A stretch of 64,000 nucleotides of DNA from CAG-452 sp045531335 (GTDB lineage: Bacteria; Bacillota; Clostridia; TANB77; CAG-508), in assembly GCA_045531335.1 (NCBI GenBank), contig JAZSDU010000048.1, positions 1 through 64,000 on the forward strand, read 5' to 3'. Positions within the stretch are counted from its first letter, which is position 1, and every line of letters begins with the position of its first letter. Under the pieces are notes generated by a model, which was not told the origin of the DNA, ran no database searches, and was given only the letters and a program-made list of their open reading frames with translations. Shown here piece after piece: positions 18,433 to 26,298 of the stretch. Position numbers and translations under genes: made by a program.

Positions 18433-19580
18433 CTACCTATACATCATTCCATTATTTGATATTTTCATACACATAGCTAGTCCAATAATCAAAAGAACTG
18501 CTACAAAAAACATAATTCCTAAAAGCACTTTAAATGTTCCACCCATTTGCTCTAATAAGGAAATTATTTTTTTATCTGCCAATGGTTCACATATTGCAGA
18601 TGCAAAATGATATGTAATAGTTAATATTGCTAATTTAATAATAGGCAAAGCACATATTGCAATTATTGAAAACATTCCTACAATTCCAATAGAGTTTTTT
18701 AGTAGTGAGGTCGCACCGAATGACTGTATCAACTGATTCTCCTAAGGCTTTACCTACTACCGGAATAAATGTAGTTGCTGCAGATTTTATTCCTTTAGCT
18801 GCAAGTCCGGTCTACATTGCTTGTTAATCCTCCTTCCAAAGATAATATGCCTACAAATATAGTTATTACTACTCCTAGAAACCAAGTAATCCCAGATTTT
18901 AAAAATTTAGACAATTTTCCAATCTGAACTTTATCAGATAGATTTGATATTATACCTATTGCTGTCGCTATTAAAGATATTGGAAGAATAATTAATGTTA
19001 TAGTATTTGCAATAAAAACTATTGCAAATACTATTAATGGTTGTATTAAAGTAACAGATGCAATACTTCCTGTAGCAGACATAAGTGCAAGTAAAATAGG
19101 AATCAAACAATTTACAAACCCAACTAAATTTGAAATTGATTCCTTAATCATATTTATTATGTTAGAAAAATTAGCCATTATCAAAGTAACTATTAAAATA
19201 TATTCTATATAATAGGCTATTTGACCAATTCCTTGGTTTTCACTTAAGTTTTCTGTAAAACTTTTTAGTAAGCTGTGTATTATTATAATTATTAATATAC
19301 TTCCTAAAAGAGTTATGCTTGATACAATTTCATCTCCAAATATGGATAAAATTCCTTTATAAACTCCTTTGTTATCAATTTCACCTTTTATAGCTGAATT
19401 TAACAGTTCATTTAAATTTATTTCCGGAAAAAGTTGTTTTGTGTATTTTTCGCCTTCATTTATAAAAGAAGATATGTTTAAAGCTTCCATTTGAGAAAAA
19501 ATTATCTCGTCAGTTGCATAAATTTTTGGAAATATAAATATATTTATTAAAATTATCATAATTATAATTTTCTTTATCAT
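18433..19580 (-). CDS. spoIIIAE: Stage III sporulation protein AE, read through two CGG +1 shifts
   Basis: A multispanning SpoIIIAE, an ABC-permease-like membrane protein of the feeding tube. The ATG at 19580 gives a signal peptide (MIKKIIIMIILINIFIFPKIYA). The zero frame ends soon after LEGGLTSNVD. The family sequence continues only if one base is skipped at CGG (18809-18807), giving VD-G-LAAKGIKSA. It must skip again at CGG (18718-18716), giving DTVI-G-ATSLLKN. With both shifts the gene is 381 residues, close to the roughly 400 of the family, and ends seven bases before spoIIIAF. Both shifted residues are conserved glycines. An unshifted product would lack the last third of the protein. Confidence 0.9.
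18716..18718 (-). other. CGG +1 frameshift site 3 (spoIIIAE, second)
   Basis: The frame set by site 2 reads GTC ATT CGG TGC. The family sequence resumes as GTC ATT (C)GGT GCG ACC, giving VI-G-ATSLLKN. Exactly 29 codons separate it from the previous site and 94 codons, including the stop, follow. Confidence 0.88.
18807..18809 (-). other. CGG +1 frameshift site 2 (spoIIIAE, first)
   Basis: The zero frame reads GTA GAC CGG ACT TGC AGC TAA. Skipping the C restores GTA GAC (C)GGA CTT GCA GCT AAA, i.e. VD-G-LAAKG. The CGG is codon 258 from the ATG at 19580. Confidence 0.9.
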
Positions 19581-19692
19581 TTGTTCTTTCCTTTTGAATT
19601 GTGATTTATTTCTTGAAATATAAATTATACTAGATGTGAAGCCATTCTTGTGTATGATAATATATTTATATTTCGAAAACAATTAACATATA

Positions 19693-19756
19693 GACGATTC
19701 AGGACAGTCCCCTTGTGTCCCTTCGTGACAAAAGAGGGACAGTCCCTAGAATCGTC
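19693..19756. repeat. GGGACTGTCCC repeat, copy C, between spoIIIAE and spoIIIAD
   Basis: Arms GACGATTC and GAATCGTC are exact inverted copies bracketing AGGACAGTCCC and GGGACAGTCCCTA. The right arm overlaps the TGA stop codon of spoIIIAD at 19755-19757. The repeat sits inside an otherwise tight operon. Confidence 0.85.
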
Positions 19757-20141
19757 ACGGTAAAATATTTATTATTAATTCCAACAATGCTGTAATTATT
19801 GGAATTGATATGCTTATAATTATTATTTTTCCACCTAATTCAACTTTACTTGCAATAGCACTCTCCCCTGAATCTTTGCAAATACTGACTGCAAATTCTG
19901 TTAGTATTGCAATACCAGTAATTTTTAGAAGTATTTTTAAAAATGTACTTCCTGTTCCTGTTTTATTTGTTATACTTTCAAGAAGATCAACTATGGCATT
20001 CAATTTATCCATAACCATCAAAAGAATAATAGCTCCTGCTATTATAGAAACATATACTGTAAATTCAGGCTTGTACTGTTTTAATATAATAATTACTATA
20101 ACTGCTGTTATACCTATACCTATTATCTTTACTATATCCAT
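19755..20141 (-). CDS. spoIIIAD: Stage III sporulation protein AD
   Basis: A 128-residue membrane protein with four predicted helices, including the opening MDIVKIIGIGITAVIVIIILK and the family segment FLKILLKITGIAILTEFA...CKDSGESAIASKVELGGKIIII. It forms part of the membrane platform of the SpoIIIA channel. Its stop codon lies inside a palindromic repeat, and the gap to AE is unusually wide (174 bases) for this operon. Confidence 0.92.
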   Translation of the reverse strand: MDIVKIIGIGITAVIVIIILKQYKPEFTVYVSIIAGAIILLMVMDKLNAIVDLLESITNKTGTGSTFLKILLKITGIAILTEFAVSICKDSGESAIASKVELGGKIIIISISIPIITALLELIINILP

Positions 20142-20202
20142 AACTTGTCTACCTTTGCTTTGATAAATAACTAAATTAAGTCCGTCCTAAAAAAGAAAAA
20201 AA

Positions 20203-20397
20203 TTATAATCCAAAAATAGTTCTTACAGTATTAAATAACGTACTTATTTCTTTTATAACCATTGTAAGAACAATTACCAGTCCTGCAAGTGTTGTCATCA
20301 TAGCTTGATCTTCTCTGCCAGCTCTTACTAATACTTGATGTAAAACTGCAACTAATATTCCTATCGCCGCAATTTTAAACAATAAATCTATATCCAT
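20203..20397 (-). CDS. spoIIIAC: Stage III sporulation protein AC
   Basis: A 64-residue protein with two membrane helices, opening MDIDLLFKIAAIGILVAVLHQ and carrying LVRAGREDQAMMTTLAGLVIVL, the strongly conserved AC signature. Family length is 65-68 residues. It lies 13 bases after spoIIIAB. Confidence 0.93.
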   Translation of the reverse strand: MDIDLLFKIAAIGILVAVLHQVLVRAGREDQAMMTTLAGLVIVLTMVIKEISTLFNTVRTIFGL

Positions 20398-20410
20398 AAT
20401 TTAGTCTCCT

Positions 20411-20920
20411 TTAAATAAGAATTATTACTATTGTCATCCCCATTATCACGCCAAGTGTTCTGTACATTTTTTCACTTTTATCTTTTTGATTTTCAGCTTT
20501 TCTAATTTGTTGATCTAAGAAATCTGATGTCATTTCTATCTGATTAAGTTGTCCTTGCAAATCAGTTTTACCTAACAATTTACTTAAGTTTCGTAATGCG
20601 TTTCTGTCTTCTTCATCAATATTCAAATCTTCGAATCTCAAAGCCAAATCCCATGCTTCTCCAGCAGTACAAATATTCATTTTATCTGATGCAGTTCTAA
20701 ATACATTAGAAATATTTGAGTCAATATTTTGTGAAATTTCTGCAAATATTTGTGGAAGAGGTTCGTAAGTATATCTTATTTTAGTTTTAAACATATTTAA
20801 TGCGTTTTTAAATTCTCTTAACTCATTAACTCTATTAACATATTTTTTAGAAATCAATATTCCAATTAAAGAACATGATAAAAATATAAATGAATAAATT
20901 ATAATTTTTATTACTAACAT
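20411..20920 (-). CDS. spoIIIAB: Stage III sporulation protein AB
   Basis: A 169-residue protein resembling GspF-type secretion platform proteins. It has an N-terminal helix (residues 4-22), a cytoplasmic helical domain (RELREFKNALNMFKTKIRYTYEPLP is the family signature region) and a C-terminal helix (MYRTLGVIMGMTIVIIL). It starts six bases after the spoIIIAA stop. Confidence 0.92.
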   Translation of the reverse strand: MLVIKIIIYSFIFLSCSLIGILISKKYVNRVNELREFKNALNMFKTKIRYTYEPLPQIFAEISQNIDSNISNVFRTASDKMNICTAGEAWDLALRFEDLNIDEEDRNALRNLSKLLGKTDLQGQLNQIEMTSDFLDQQIRKAENQKDKSEKMYRTLGVIMGMTIVIILI

Positions 20921-20926
20921 AAAAAA

Positions 20927-21875
20927 TCACTCCATAATACTATATTCTGATGTCTTTCTGTTTAAATTATATACACTTTGTATTCCTGCTTTTTGTTTTT
21001 TATCACTCAAAAAAATTATCCTTTCAAAAATATGTAAATTTAATAACGTTTTTAATGTTGGATTAATTGATATTTCTTCTAAGCTTGAACCGTGCGCTGT
21101 AAATATACCTTTGATTCCTGAACATATTGCATAATTTATTGGTTCTATATCATCATTACTTCCAATTTCATCTGCTGAAATCACTTTCGGAGCCATTGAT
21201 CTTATAAGCATTTTCATTCCAATAGCTTTGGGAATATTATCAAGCACATCAGTTCTTAGCCCTATATCATTTTGAGAAATTCCTTTGTACATAGCTGCAA
21301 TTTCTCCTCTTTCATCAACCAGTCCAACATTAATACCATGAAAATTTACTTTTTCAATCCCTGTACTTATTCTTCTTATTAAATCTCTTAAAATTGTTGT
21401 TTTGCCGAACTCCTGGCGGAGATACTATTAATGATGTATATATAGTGTTATTTTCTAAATCTAAAACATATTTAAATAATCTATTACTACTTCCTTTTAT
21501 CTCTTTTGCTATTCTAAAATTAAGGCTTGATACATAATTAATATTAGATACTTTATTATCTTCAATAACACAGTTACCAGTTATTCCTATTCTATGTCCC
21601 CCTTTTACTGTTATAAATCCTTCCCTTATCTGATTTTGATATGTATAAATTGAATTGTCACAAACTTTTTGAAGAGTTTTTAGAATCATCTCTTGATTTA
21701 TAATTTTCTTTAAAACTACCTCTTCTTTGTTAAATTTTAAAATTAGAGGCTTGTCCGCCCTTAACCTAATTTCTTCTATTGTTTTATTTTTATCCTCTTT
21801 ATCTTCTTTAAAATATTCTTCTATTTCTTTGGAAATTTCTTCTGGAAAATATGTAAGTAAATTAGAAATTAGCAT
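20927..21875 (-). CDS. spoIIIAA: Stage III sporulation ATPase AA, read through a CGG +1 shift in the P-loop
   Basis: A GspE/PilB-like ATPase that powers the SpoIIIA channel; first gene of the operon. The zero frame carries SPPG-V then CGG and stops about 17 codons later. Skipping the C of CGG at 21407 gives SPPGVGKTT, a perfect Walker A, followed by ILRDLIRR, VGLVDERGEIAAMYKG and the rest of the family sequence. The shifted gene is 315 residues against about 307 for the Bacillus protein. The shift sits exactly at the invariant glycine of GKT, so an unshifted protein has no ATP site. Whether this is recoding, mutation or an assembly error cannot be settled from one sequence. Confidence 0.9.
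21405..21407 (-). other. CGG +1 frameshift site 1 (spoIIIAA Walker A)
   Basis: Zero frame: CCA GGA GTT CGG CAA AAC. Resumed frame: CCA GGA GTT (C)GGC AAA ACA ACA, giving PGVGKTT. The CGG is codon 157, followed by 159 codons including the stop in the +1 frame. Confidence 0.92.
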
Positions 21876-21964
21876 ATATCTCTCCTTAATATAACTTGTC
21901 CTTAAATATATATATGCAGCAAAAAAAATTTTAGAACTAAAATTTTTAGATATATTTTAAAAAT

Positions 21965-22037
21965 TGTAGGGGCGGACGACTCTGTCCGCCCGTTAAAATA
22001 TTTTAATTACGGGTCGACAGGGTCGTCGACCCCTACA
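21965..22037. repeat. TAGGGG/CCCCTA palindromic repeat, copy 3
   Basis: TGTAGGGGCGGAC...GTCCGCCCG and ACGGGTCGAC...GTCGACCCCTACA form two hairpins in tandem with an AT-rich middle. It has the same end motifs as the copies at 12475 and 54615, with a different stem sequence. Confidence 0.8.
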
Positions 22038-22048
22038 TCGTTTTGTAT

Positions 22049-22420
22049 TTATTTAATTTGCACTTCTATTTCGTCTCCATCTTTTAAATTATATTTTTCT
22101 CTAAAATTGATATCTGATATTACCTCTATTAAATTAAGTGGATGGTCTCTATTTTCTGACATATTTTTATCAGTTCTTAAAATATATGATTTATGTCCAA
22201 AAAGTTCACATTCCTTAAAATACACTTCTTGAGAACCACCATATTCTTCTTTATGCAAAACTCTTATATCTCCTTCAAAATTATAATCTTTATCTATTTC
22301 AATGTTTAGAGTTCCATAAAATACTTTTATTCCTATTTTTTTATAAAATGCTTCTTCAGCCATTTTCATCCAAAAGCATGCTTCTCCAAGTCCACTTTTT
22401 ACTTTACCTTTTAATATCAT
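22049..22420 (-). CDS. DUF120-family protein, CTP-dependent riboflavin kinase type
   Basis: A 123-residue protein carrying the DUF120 beta-barrel: GKVKSGLGEACFW, then YGTLNIEID near residue 41, and the C-terminal HPLNLIEVISDINFREKYNLKDGDEIEVQI. In archaea this fold is the CTP-dependent riboflavin kinase RibK; bacterial members are less well characterised. The ATG at 22420 follows a GAAGGTG site and trims a 17-residue unrelated extension. It lies upstream of the spoIIIA operon, separated by a repeat, so a functional link is not implied. Confidence 0.75.
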   Translation of the reverse strand: MILKGKVKSGLGEACFWMKMAEEAFYKKIGIKVFYGTLNIEIDKDYNFEGDIRVLHKEEYGGSQEVYFKECELFGHKSYILRTDKNMSENRDHPLNLIEVISDINFREKYNLKDGDEIEVQIK

Positions 22421-22569
22421 TTTTGCACCTTCTTTTTTATTTATTATATTTCTCTTTAAGTATATTTTCAAGTCTATTTATTTTAATGTTTTATAACTTT
22501 TAATATAGACTTCATAAAAAATATTTTTTTGAATATAATTGATAAAAAATATTTTTAAAGGAGTTTTTT

Positions 22570-23109
22570 ATGAGTGATAAAAAAACTATTTTAACTTTTC
22601 AAATATTAAGTACTGTTTTCACAATTATACTCGGAACTATACTACATTACACCTATAAATGGTCAAACAAAAAGCCACTAGTAGGTGTATTTTCTGCTGT
22701 AAACGAAAGCACTTGGGAACATTTAAAACTACTATTTTTCCCTATGCTTATTACAACAATTATTGGATATTTTTATATTGGAGAATTTATTCCTAACTTT
22801 TTATGTGCTAAAACAATAGGCATTATTGTAGCAATGCTTTTTACGGTTATTTTCTTTTATACTTATACAGGCATACTCGGTACAAATTACGCTATCTTAA
22901 ATATACTAGCATTTATATTTTCAGCAATTCTTGGTGAATATATGTCATACAAATTAATGTTTTCTGTTTTTGAATCTAATAAAAATATTTGTATTGCAAT
23001 TTTAACAATGTTATTTTTAACTTTTATAATTTTTACATTTTCCCCACCTAAAATAGGATTGTTTAAAGATCCTATAACTGGTAAATATGGAATTATAAAC
23101 AAAAAATAA
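22570..23109 (+). CDS. DUF6512-like six-helix membrane protein
   Basis: A 179-residue integral membrane protein with about six helices. It has the motif FSAVNESTWEHLKLLFFPML around residues 41-60, which I associate with a Firmicute membrane family of unknown function. AAAGGAG precedes the ATG. It is the only core gene on the plus strand in this region and ends at its own terminator. Confidence 0.7.
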   Translation: MSDKKTILTFQILSTVFTIILGTILHYTYKWSNKKPLVGVFSAVNESTWEHLKLLFFPMLITTIIGYFYIGEFIPNFLCAKTIGIIVAMLFTVIFFYTYTGILGTNYAILNILAFIFSAILGEYMSYKLMFSVFESNKNICIAILTMLFLTFIIFTFSPPKIGLFKDPITGKYGIINKK

Positions 23110-23136
23110 CCCCACTGCAAAGTGGGATTGTTTTTA
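23109..23136. terminator. Terminator between convergent genes
   Basis: CCCACT-GCAA-AGTGGG followed by a T-rich run. It lies between the stop codons of the DUF6512-like gene and the cotJC 3' part. Confidence 0.8.
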
Positions 23137-23424
23137 TCTACATTTCATATCTTTATTCATATAAAATTTCTTTTCTGCAAGTTTATCTTGTACTCCTCTT
23201 AACGCTTCTCCAAATCTTTGGAAGTGAACTACTTCTCTTTCTCTTAAGAAACGAAGTGGGTCAATTACATCTGGGTCATCTTTACATAGGTCAATTAATT
23301 TTTCATAAGTTGCTCTTGCTTTTTGTTCTGCTGCTAAATCTTCTTGTAAATCTGCAATCGGATCACCTTTTACAGCAATAGTTGCCGCTGTCCAAGGATA
23401 TCCTGCAGCAGCTTGAGGATACAC
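23134..23424 (-). CDS. cotJC: 3' part of cotJC, split by the mobile element
   Basis: This is the C-terminal half of the spore-coat manganese-catalase-like protein CotJC, starting VYPQAAAGYPWTAATI and containing GDPIADLQEDLAAEQKARATYEKL and REREVVHFQRFGEAL, with the second set of ferritin-like metal ligands. It has no start of its own; the preceding codons (HGVG) end at the element junction. The N-terminal half lies 11.1 kb away at 34571-34879 in the same orientation. Joining the two at the ACCTAC core gives one in-frame 199-residue protein, the normal family size. Confidence 0.92.
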   Translation of the reverse strand: MYPQAAAGYPWTAATIAVKGDPIADLQEDLAAEQKARATYEKLIDLCKDDPDVIDPLRFLREREVVHFQRFGEALRGVQDKLAEKKFYMNKDMKCR

Positions 23425-23449
23425 ACCTACACCATGTGGTGTGTGTTTG
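23421..23449. other. attL-like junction in cotJC
   Basis: The core ACCTAC-A-CCATG (23425-23436) lies inside an imperfect palindrome, ACACAC...ACCATGTGGTGTGTGT. The left side is cotJC and the right side is element DNA. The matching junction at 34571 has ACCTAC-C-CCATG. Confidence 0.85.
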
Positions 23450-23692
23450 TAAACTATCCTAAATAAGAAAATTTATAATAACTGCTTATTTTGTACAAGA
23501 AATTTTATGCCTACATTTTTTAGTAGGCATACTTTATTACCTTACAATTATATTATGCTTAAAATCAATTGTGAGGGCAACGACAGAACAAATTAGACAA
23601 ATTATGTCAAACGTGGTATAATGAATTTATATATGAGGATTCCCTCGTATTTGCAGGCACTTATTTAAATACATTATAAAGGAGGACTTTCA

Positions 23693-24043
23693 ATGAAAAA
23701 GGAAGTTATACTCGTGCCGAAGGACAAATGCCCATTAGATGTATTGGCAGAAATTGGAGAAGAACGGACAAGCAATGCTTGGATTTTCCTTCACGAAAAT
23801 GCGTATCACTATTTAGTCAAAATGGAAGGTGCTCATCGTTCCATTGAAAATCGCATCTATGCAAGACGTGTTGCATTAATTAGTATTGTAGCACCAAACG
23901 TTTATAATAAACTTATCTCTTGCGAAGTGCCCTCTGCAAAAGGATGGGGAAAAGTACATTCTATTGAAGCAGAAAATATTTCTGTTTTTGGACCTGCTCC
24001 TGATGACCCTGAATACATCTATTTCATAAAAATGGCAGAATAA
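23693..24043 (+). CDS. Unknown 116-residue protein of the element
   Basis: I do not recognise this protein. It is soluble and rather rich in aromatic residues, with a closing PDDPEYIYFIKMAE. AAAGGAGG precedes the ATG, and a TATAAT-like box lies upstream. Codon use differs from the core: it uses CGG, CGC and CGT for arginine as well as CTC, GTG and CCG. The CGG at codon 25 (GEERTSN) sits in an intact frame, unlike CGG in core genes. This supports recent transfer from a host with ordinary arginine decoding. Confidence 0.65.
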   Translation: MKKEVILVPKDKCPLDVLAEIGEERTSNAWIFLHENAYHYLVKMEGAHRSIENRIYARRVALISIVAPNVYNKLISCEVPSAKGWGKVHSIEAENISVFGPAPDDPEYIYFIKMAE

Positions 24044-24056
24044 TTTGTCCTAACTT

Positions 24057-24099
24057 GAGTGGAACAAGATGAAAATTCTTGTTTCGCTCTTTTTATTTT
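24057..24099 (+). terminator. Terminator after the first element gene
   Basis: GAGTGGAACAAGA pairs with TCTTGTTTCGCTC, followed by TTTTTATTTT. Confidence 0.85.
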
Positions 24100-24178
24100 G
24101 CATTAAGAAGAGAGCTTTATATTTTATAAAGTTCCTTTTTAGTTGATATATCAATAATTATAAGCAATTTACACACTT

Positions 24179-24215
24179 CACTACACTTTAGTGTTTACTC
24201 CACTATAGTGTAGTG
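24179..24215. promoter_or_regulatory. Inverted repeat upstream of repL (operator or attenuator)
   Basis: CACTACACT and AGTGTAGTG form 9-base inverted arms, with inner matches (AGTGT, CACTA), directly before the repL ribosome site. Its position suggests copy-number control of the initiator gene, either as an operator or as an mRNA hairpin. Confidence 0.55.
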
Positions 24216-24244
24216 TTTTATTTTTTATTTAGGAGGTTTTAATA

Positions 24245-24739
24245 ATGAGACTTGAATATTCAGAAAAAACAAATACATTAATTGGTACTAAAAGAAAAGA
24301 ATTAATAGATAAAGAAACAGGAGAAATTATTGAAGTTGACCAAATTACTAAAAAAGTATATGGTCAAAAGAATTTTTGGAAATTATATTTAGGTGACTTT
24401 CTCCCTGTTTTAGGAATAGTAGAAAATAAACAAGTAGATATTTTGATATATATACTTGAAAATACACACCCTAGTACAAATATGTTTGTAGGAACATATA
24501 AAACTATACAAAAGAATACACATACATCAGAAACTACTATTGCTAAAGTTATGAAGAAATTACAAAAGCAAGAGTTCTTAAAGAAAATACAAAACGGACT
24601 TTGGCAAGTAAGTCCTAATATTATGATGAAAGGAAACGAAAATAAAAAGCAATTATTGCTTAGTTATTTTCGTACAGATGAATCTAATAAGAATAACTTA
24701 AACGGAAGTTTGAAACCGAATGGGTTTCAAGAAGAGTAA
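24245..24739 (+). CDS. RepL-type plasmid replication initiator
   Basis: A 164-residue protein of the RepL family (Staphylococcus pE194/pSN2-like small plasmids). Its helix-turn-helix section NTHTSETTIAKVMKKLQKQ lies at about 98-117, and WQVSPNIMMKGNENKKQLLL is the family C-terminal signature. AGGAGG precedes the ATG. It implies that the element can replicate, at least transiently, as a circle after excision. An inverted repeat lies immediately upstream. Confidence 0.8.
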   Translation: MRLEYSEKTNTLIGTKRKELIDKETGEIIEVDQITKKVYGQKNFWKLYLGDFLPVLGIVENKQVDILIYILENTHPSTNMFVGTYKTIQKNTHTSETTIAKVMKKLQKQEFLKKIQNGLWQVSPNIMMKGNENKKQLLLSYFRTDESNKNNLNGSLKPNGFQEE

Positions 24740-24884
24740 GAAATTAATTGCAAATGCAATTTTTTTCTTGCTCTTTTTTTGAAATAAATTGAGAACTCAA
24801 ATTTATTTCAAACCTAAAAAATGGTGTTGCACTATTTTTTAGGCAAAGGGTTGTAGGGAAAATAATTTTTTCCCTGCCATACGG
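24740..24884 (+). other. Structured leader between repL and mobV
   Basis: Three successive hairpins can be drawn: a terminator-like ATTGC-AAAT-GCAAT with a T run; GAAATAAATT...AATTTATTTC; and CCTAAAAAAT...ATTTTTTAGG. A further GGGAAAA...TTTTCCC stem follows. This fits a replication or transfer origin region and/or attenuation of the relaxase gene. Confidence 0.5.
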
Positions 24885-24925
24885 GACAAACTTGTTTGTC
24901 TAGTATGTTAGACATACAAAGTATA
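24885..24925. other. Candidate MobV-type oriT
   Basis: TAGTATGTTA at 24901-24910 closely resembles the pMV158 nick-site core TAGTGTGTTA. It is embedded in short inverted repeats (GACAAACTTGTTTGTC to its left, and TATGTTAGACATA) about 50 bases ahead of the relaxase gene, the usual MobV arrangement. Confidence 0.65.
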
Positions 24926-24956
24926 TCTTGAGCAAAGAAGGAGGTAAAAGAAGAAT

Positions 24957-26201
24957 ATGAGTTATGCAATTATTAGAAATGAAAAATTAACAAGAGCTAA
25001 ATCATACGGAGCATATGTTCATAATGATAGGAAAGCAAAAAATCATTCAAACAAGGATATTGATCCAACAAGAACACATCTCAACTTCTATTGTAAGGAA
25101 AATGAATTAACATACATCAGAGAATTTGATAGAATGCAAAAGGAATACGATTTGAAAGGTAATTTGAGAAAAAATAGTATTATAATGTGCCAAATGATGA
25201 TTACATCTGATAACGAGTTTTTCAAAAAAATAGGTTTAGAAGAAACAAAGAGATATTTTATAGAAAGTTATAAGTTTGTGTGTAATTATAAAAATCTTGG
25301 AGAAAAAAATATCATATCTGCAGCAGTGCATCTAGATGAAACTACTCCCCATATGCACTTGGTATTTATACCAGTAATTCATACAAAAGATGAACAAGGT
25401 AATGCAATAGATAAAATTTGTGCAAAAGATTTTTGGCGTGGTAGAGATAGTTATAGAAAATTACAAAATGACTTTCATAAATATGTAACATCAAAAGGTT
25501 TTGATTTAGAAAGAGGCTTACCTGTTGAAGAAACTGGTGCAAAAAACTTAAAAATAGAAGAATTAAAGAAAATAACTAACTTTGCAAATACTAAAAAACT
25601 ATTAAATAATATAAAACTAGAACTACCAGAAGTTCCAGATATAAACGATATTAAATTAATACAATTAAATAAAGCAAAAGTCGAAAAAGATATAATAAAA
25701 CCTCAAAATGATATGATTAAAGAATTACATGAAGATAATTTAGCATTGCATAAGGAATTATCAAAACAAGCAAAACTTATTGATGAGGCTGAAAAATATC
25801 AAAAAGAAAGAAATATTATACTAGCAGATAATGAAGCTTTAAATGAAAGAGTTAAGCTTTTAGAACACGAATATAAAAAGAAAAGTAATACTCTTGATTT
25901 AAGATATGACAATAAAGTAAGAGATTTAGAAAAAGAATTTAAAGAAAAATCTATTAATTTAGAAAATAAATTTTATAATAGAATCAATGAATTAGAAAAA
26001 GAAAATTACTATTTGAATAAAATAATAAATAAATTTAAAGAAACTATTGAAAAATTTATTCATTGGATTTGTAAAAGATTTTCAATTACCGAAGAAGAAG
26101 ATTTAATTAGAGAGTTTCAAATGGAAAATGATACTTATCTTGATCCGGAGAAACAAATACAATATGAAGAAGAATTAGAATATGAAGATTTGGAATATTA
26201 A
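24957..26201 (+). CDS. MobV-family relaxase (Pre/Mob)
   Basis: A 414-residue mobilisation relaxase. The N-terminal MSYAIIRNEKLTRAKSYGAYVHNDR and the metal-binding histidine motif HLDETTPHMHLVFIPV (about residues 124-139) are the MobV hallmarks. The C-terminal half, from about residue 230, is a long coiled coil rich in Lys, Glu and Asn. GGAGG precedes the ATG. It would nick the oriT-like site just upstream and allow transfer with help from a conjugative element. No coupling protein or type IV secretion genes are present, so the element is mobilizable rather than self-transmissible. Confidence 0.92.
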   Translation: MSYAIIRNEKLTRAKSYGAYVHNDRKAKNHSNKDIDPTRTHLNFYCKENELTYIREFDRMQKEYDLKGNLRKNSIIMCQMMITSDNEFFKKIGLEETKRYFIESYKFVCNYKNLGEKNIISAAVHLDETTPHMHLVFIPVIHTKDEQGNAIDKICAKDFWRGRDSYRKLQNDFHKYVTSKGFDLERGLPVEETGAKNLKIEELKKITNFANTKKLLNNIKLELPEVPDINDIKLIQLNKAKVEKDIIKPQNDMIKELHEDNLALHKELSKQAKLIDEAEKYQKERNIILADNEALNERVKLLEHEYKKKSNTLDLRYDNKVRDLEKEFKEKSINLENKFYNRINELEKENYYLNKIINKFKETIEKFIHWICKRFSITEEEDLIREFQMENDTYLDPEKQIQYEEELEYEDLEY

Positions 26202-26298
26202 ATTAACAGGATAGTATTTAATTTGATTTTTTATGTAAAACATGTTAATATATTTATACAAATAACTCACTTAGTGAGAAATTAGGAGGTTATCTAAT

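Noticed and set aside
20927..21875. Treating spoIIIAA as two separate short genes or a pseudogene
   Set aside because: The second piece has no ribosome site, both pieces keep conserved sequence up to the junction, and the same CGG pattern recurs in five other genes.
23425..23692. tRNA or CRISPR-like structure in the left end of the element
   Set aside because: The palindromes are explained by the recombinase site and a short ATGCCTAC/GTAGGCAT hairpin; no cloverleaf and no regularly spaced repeats.
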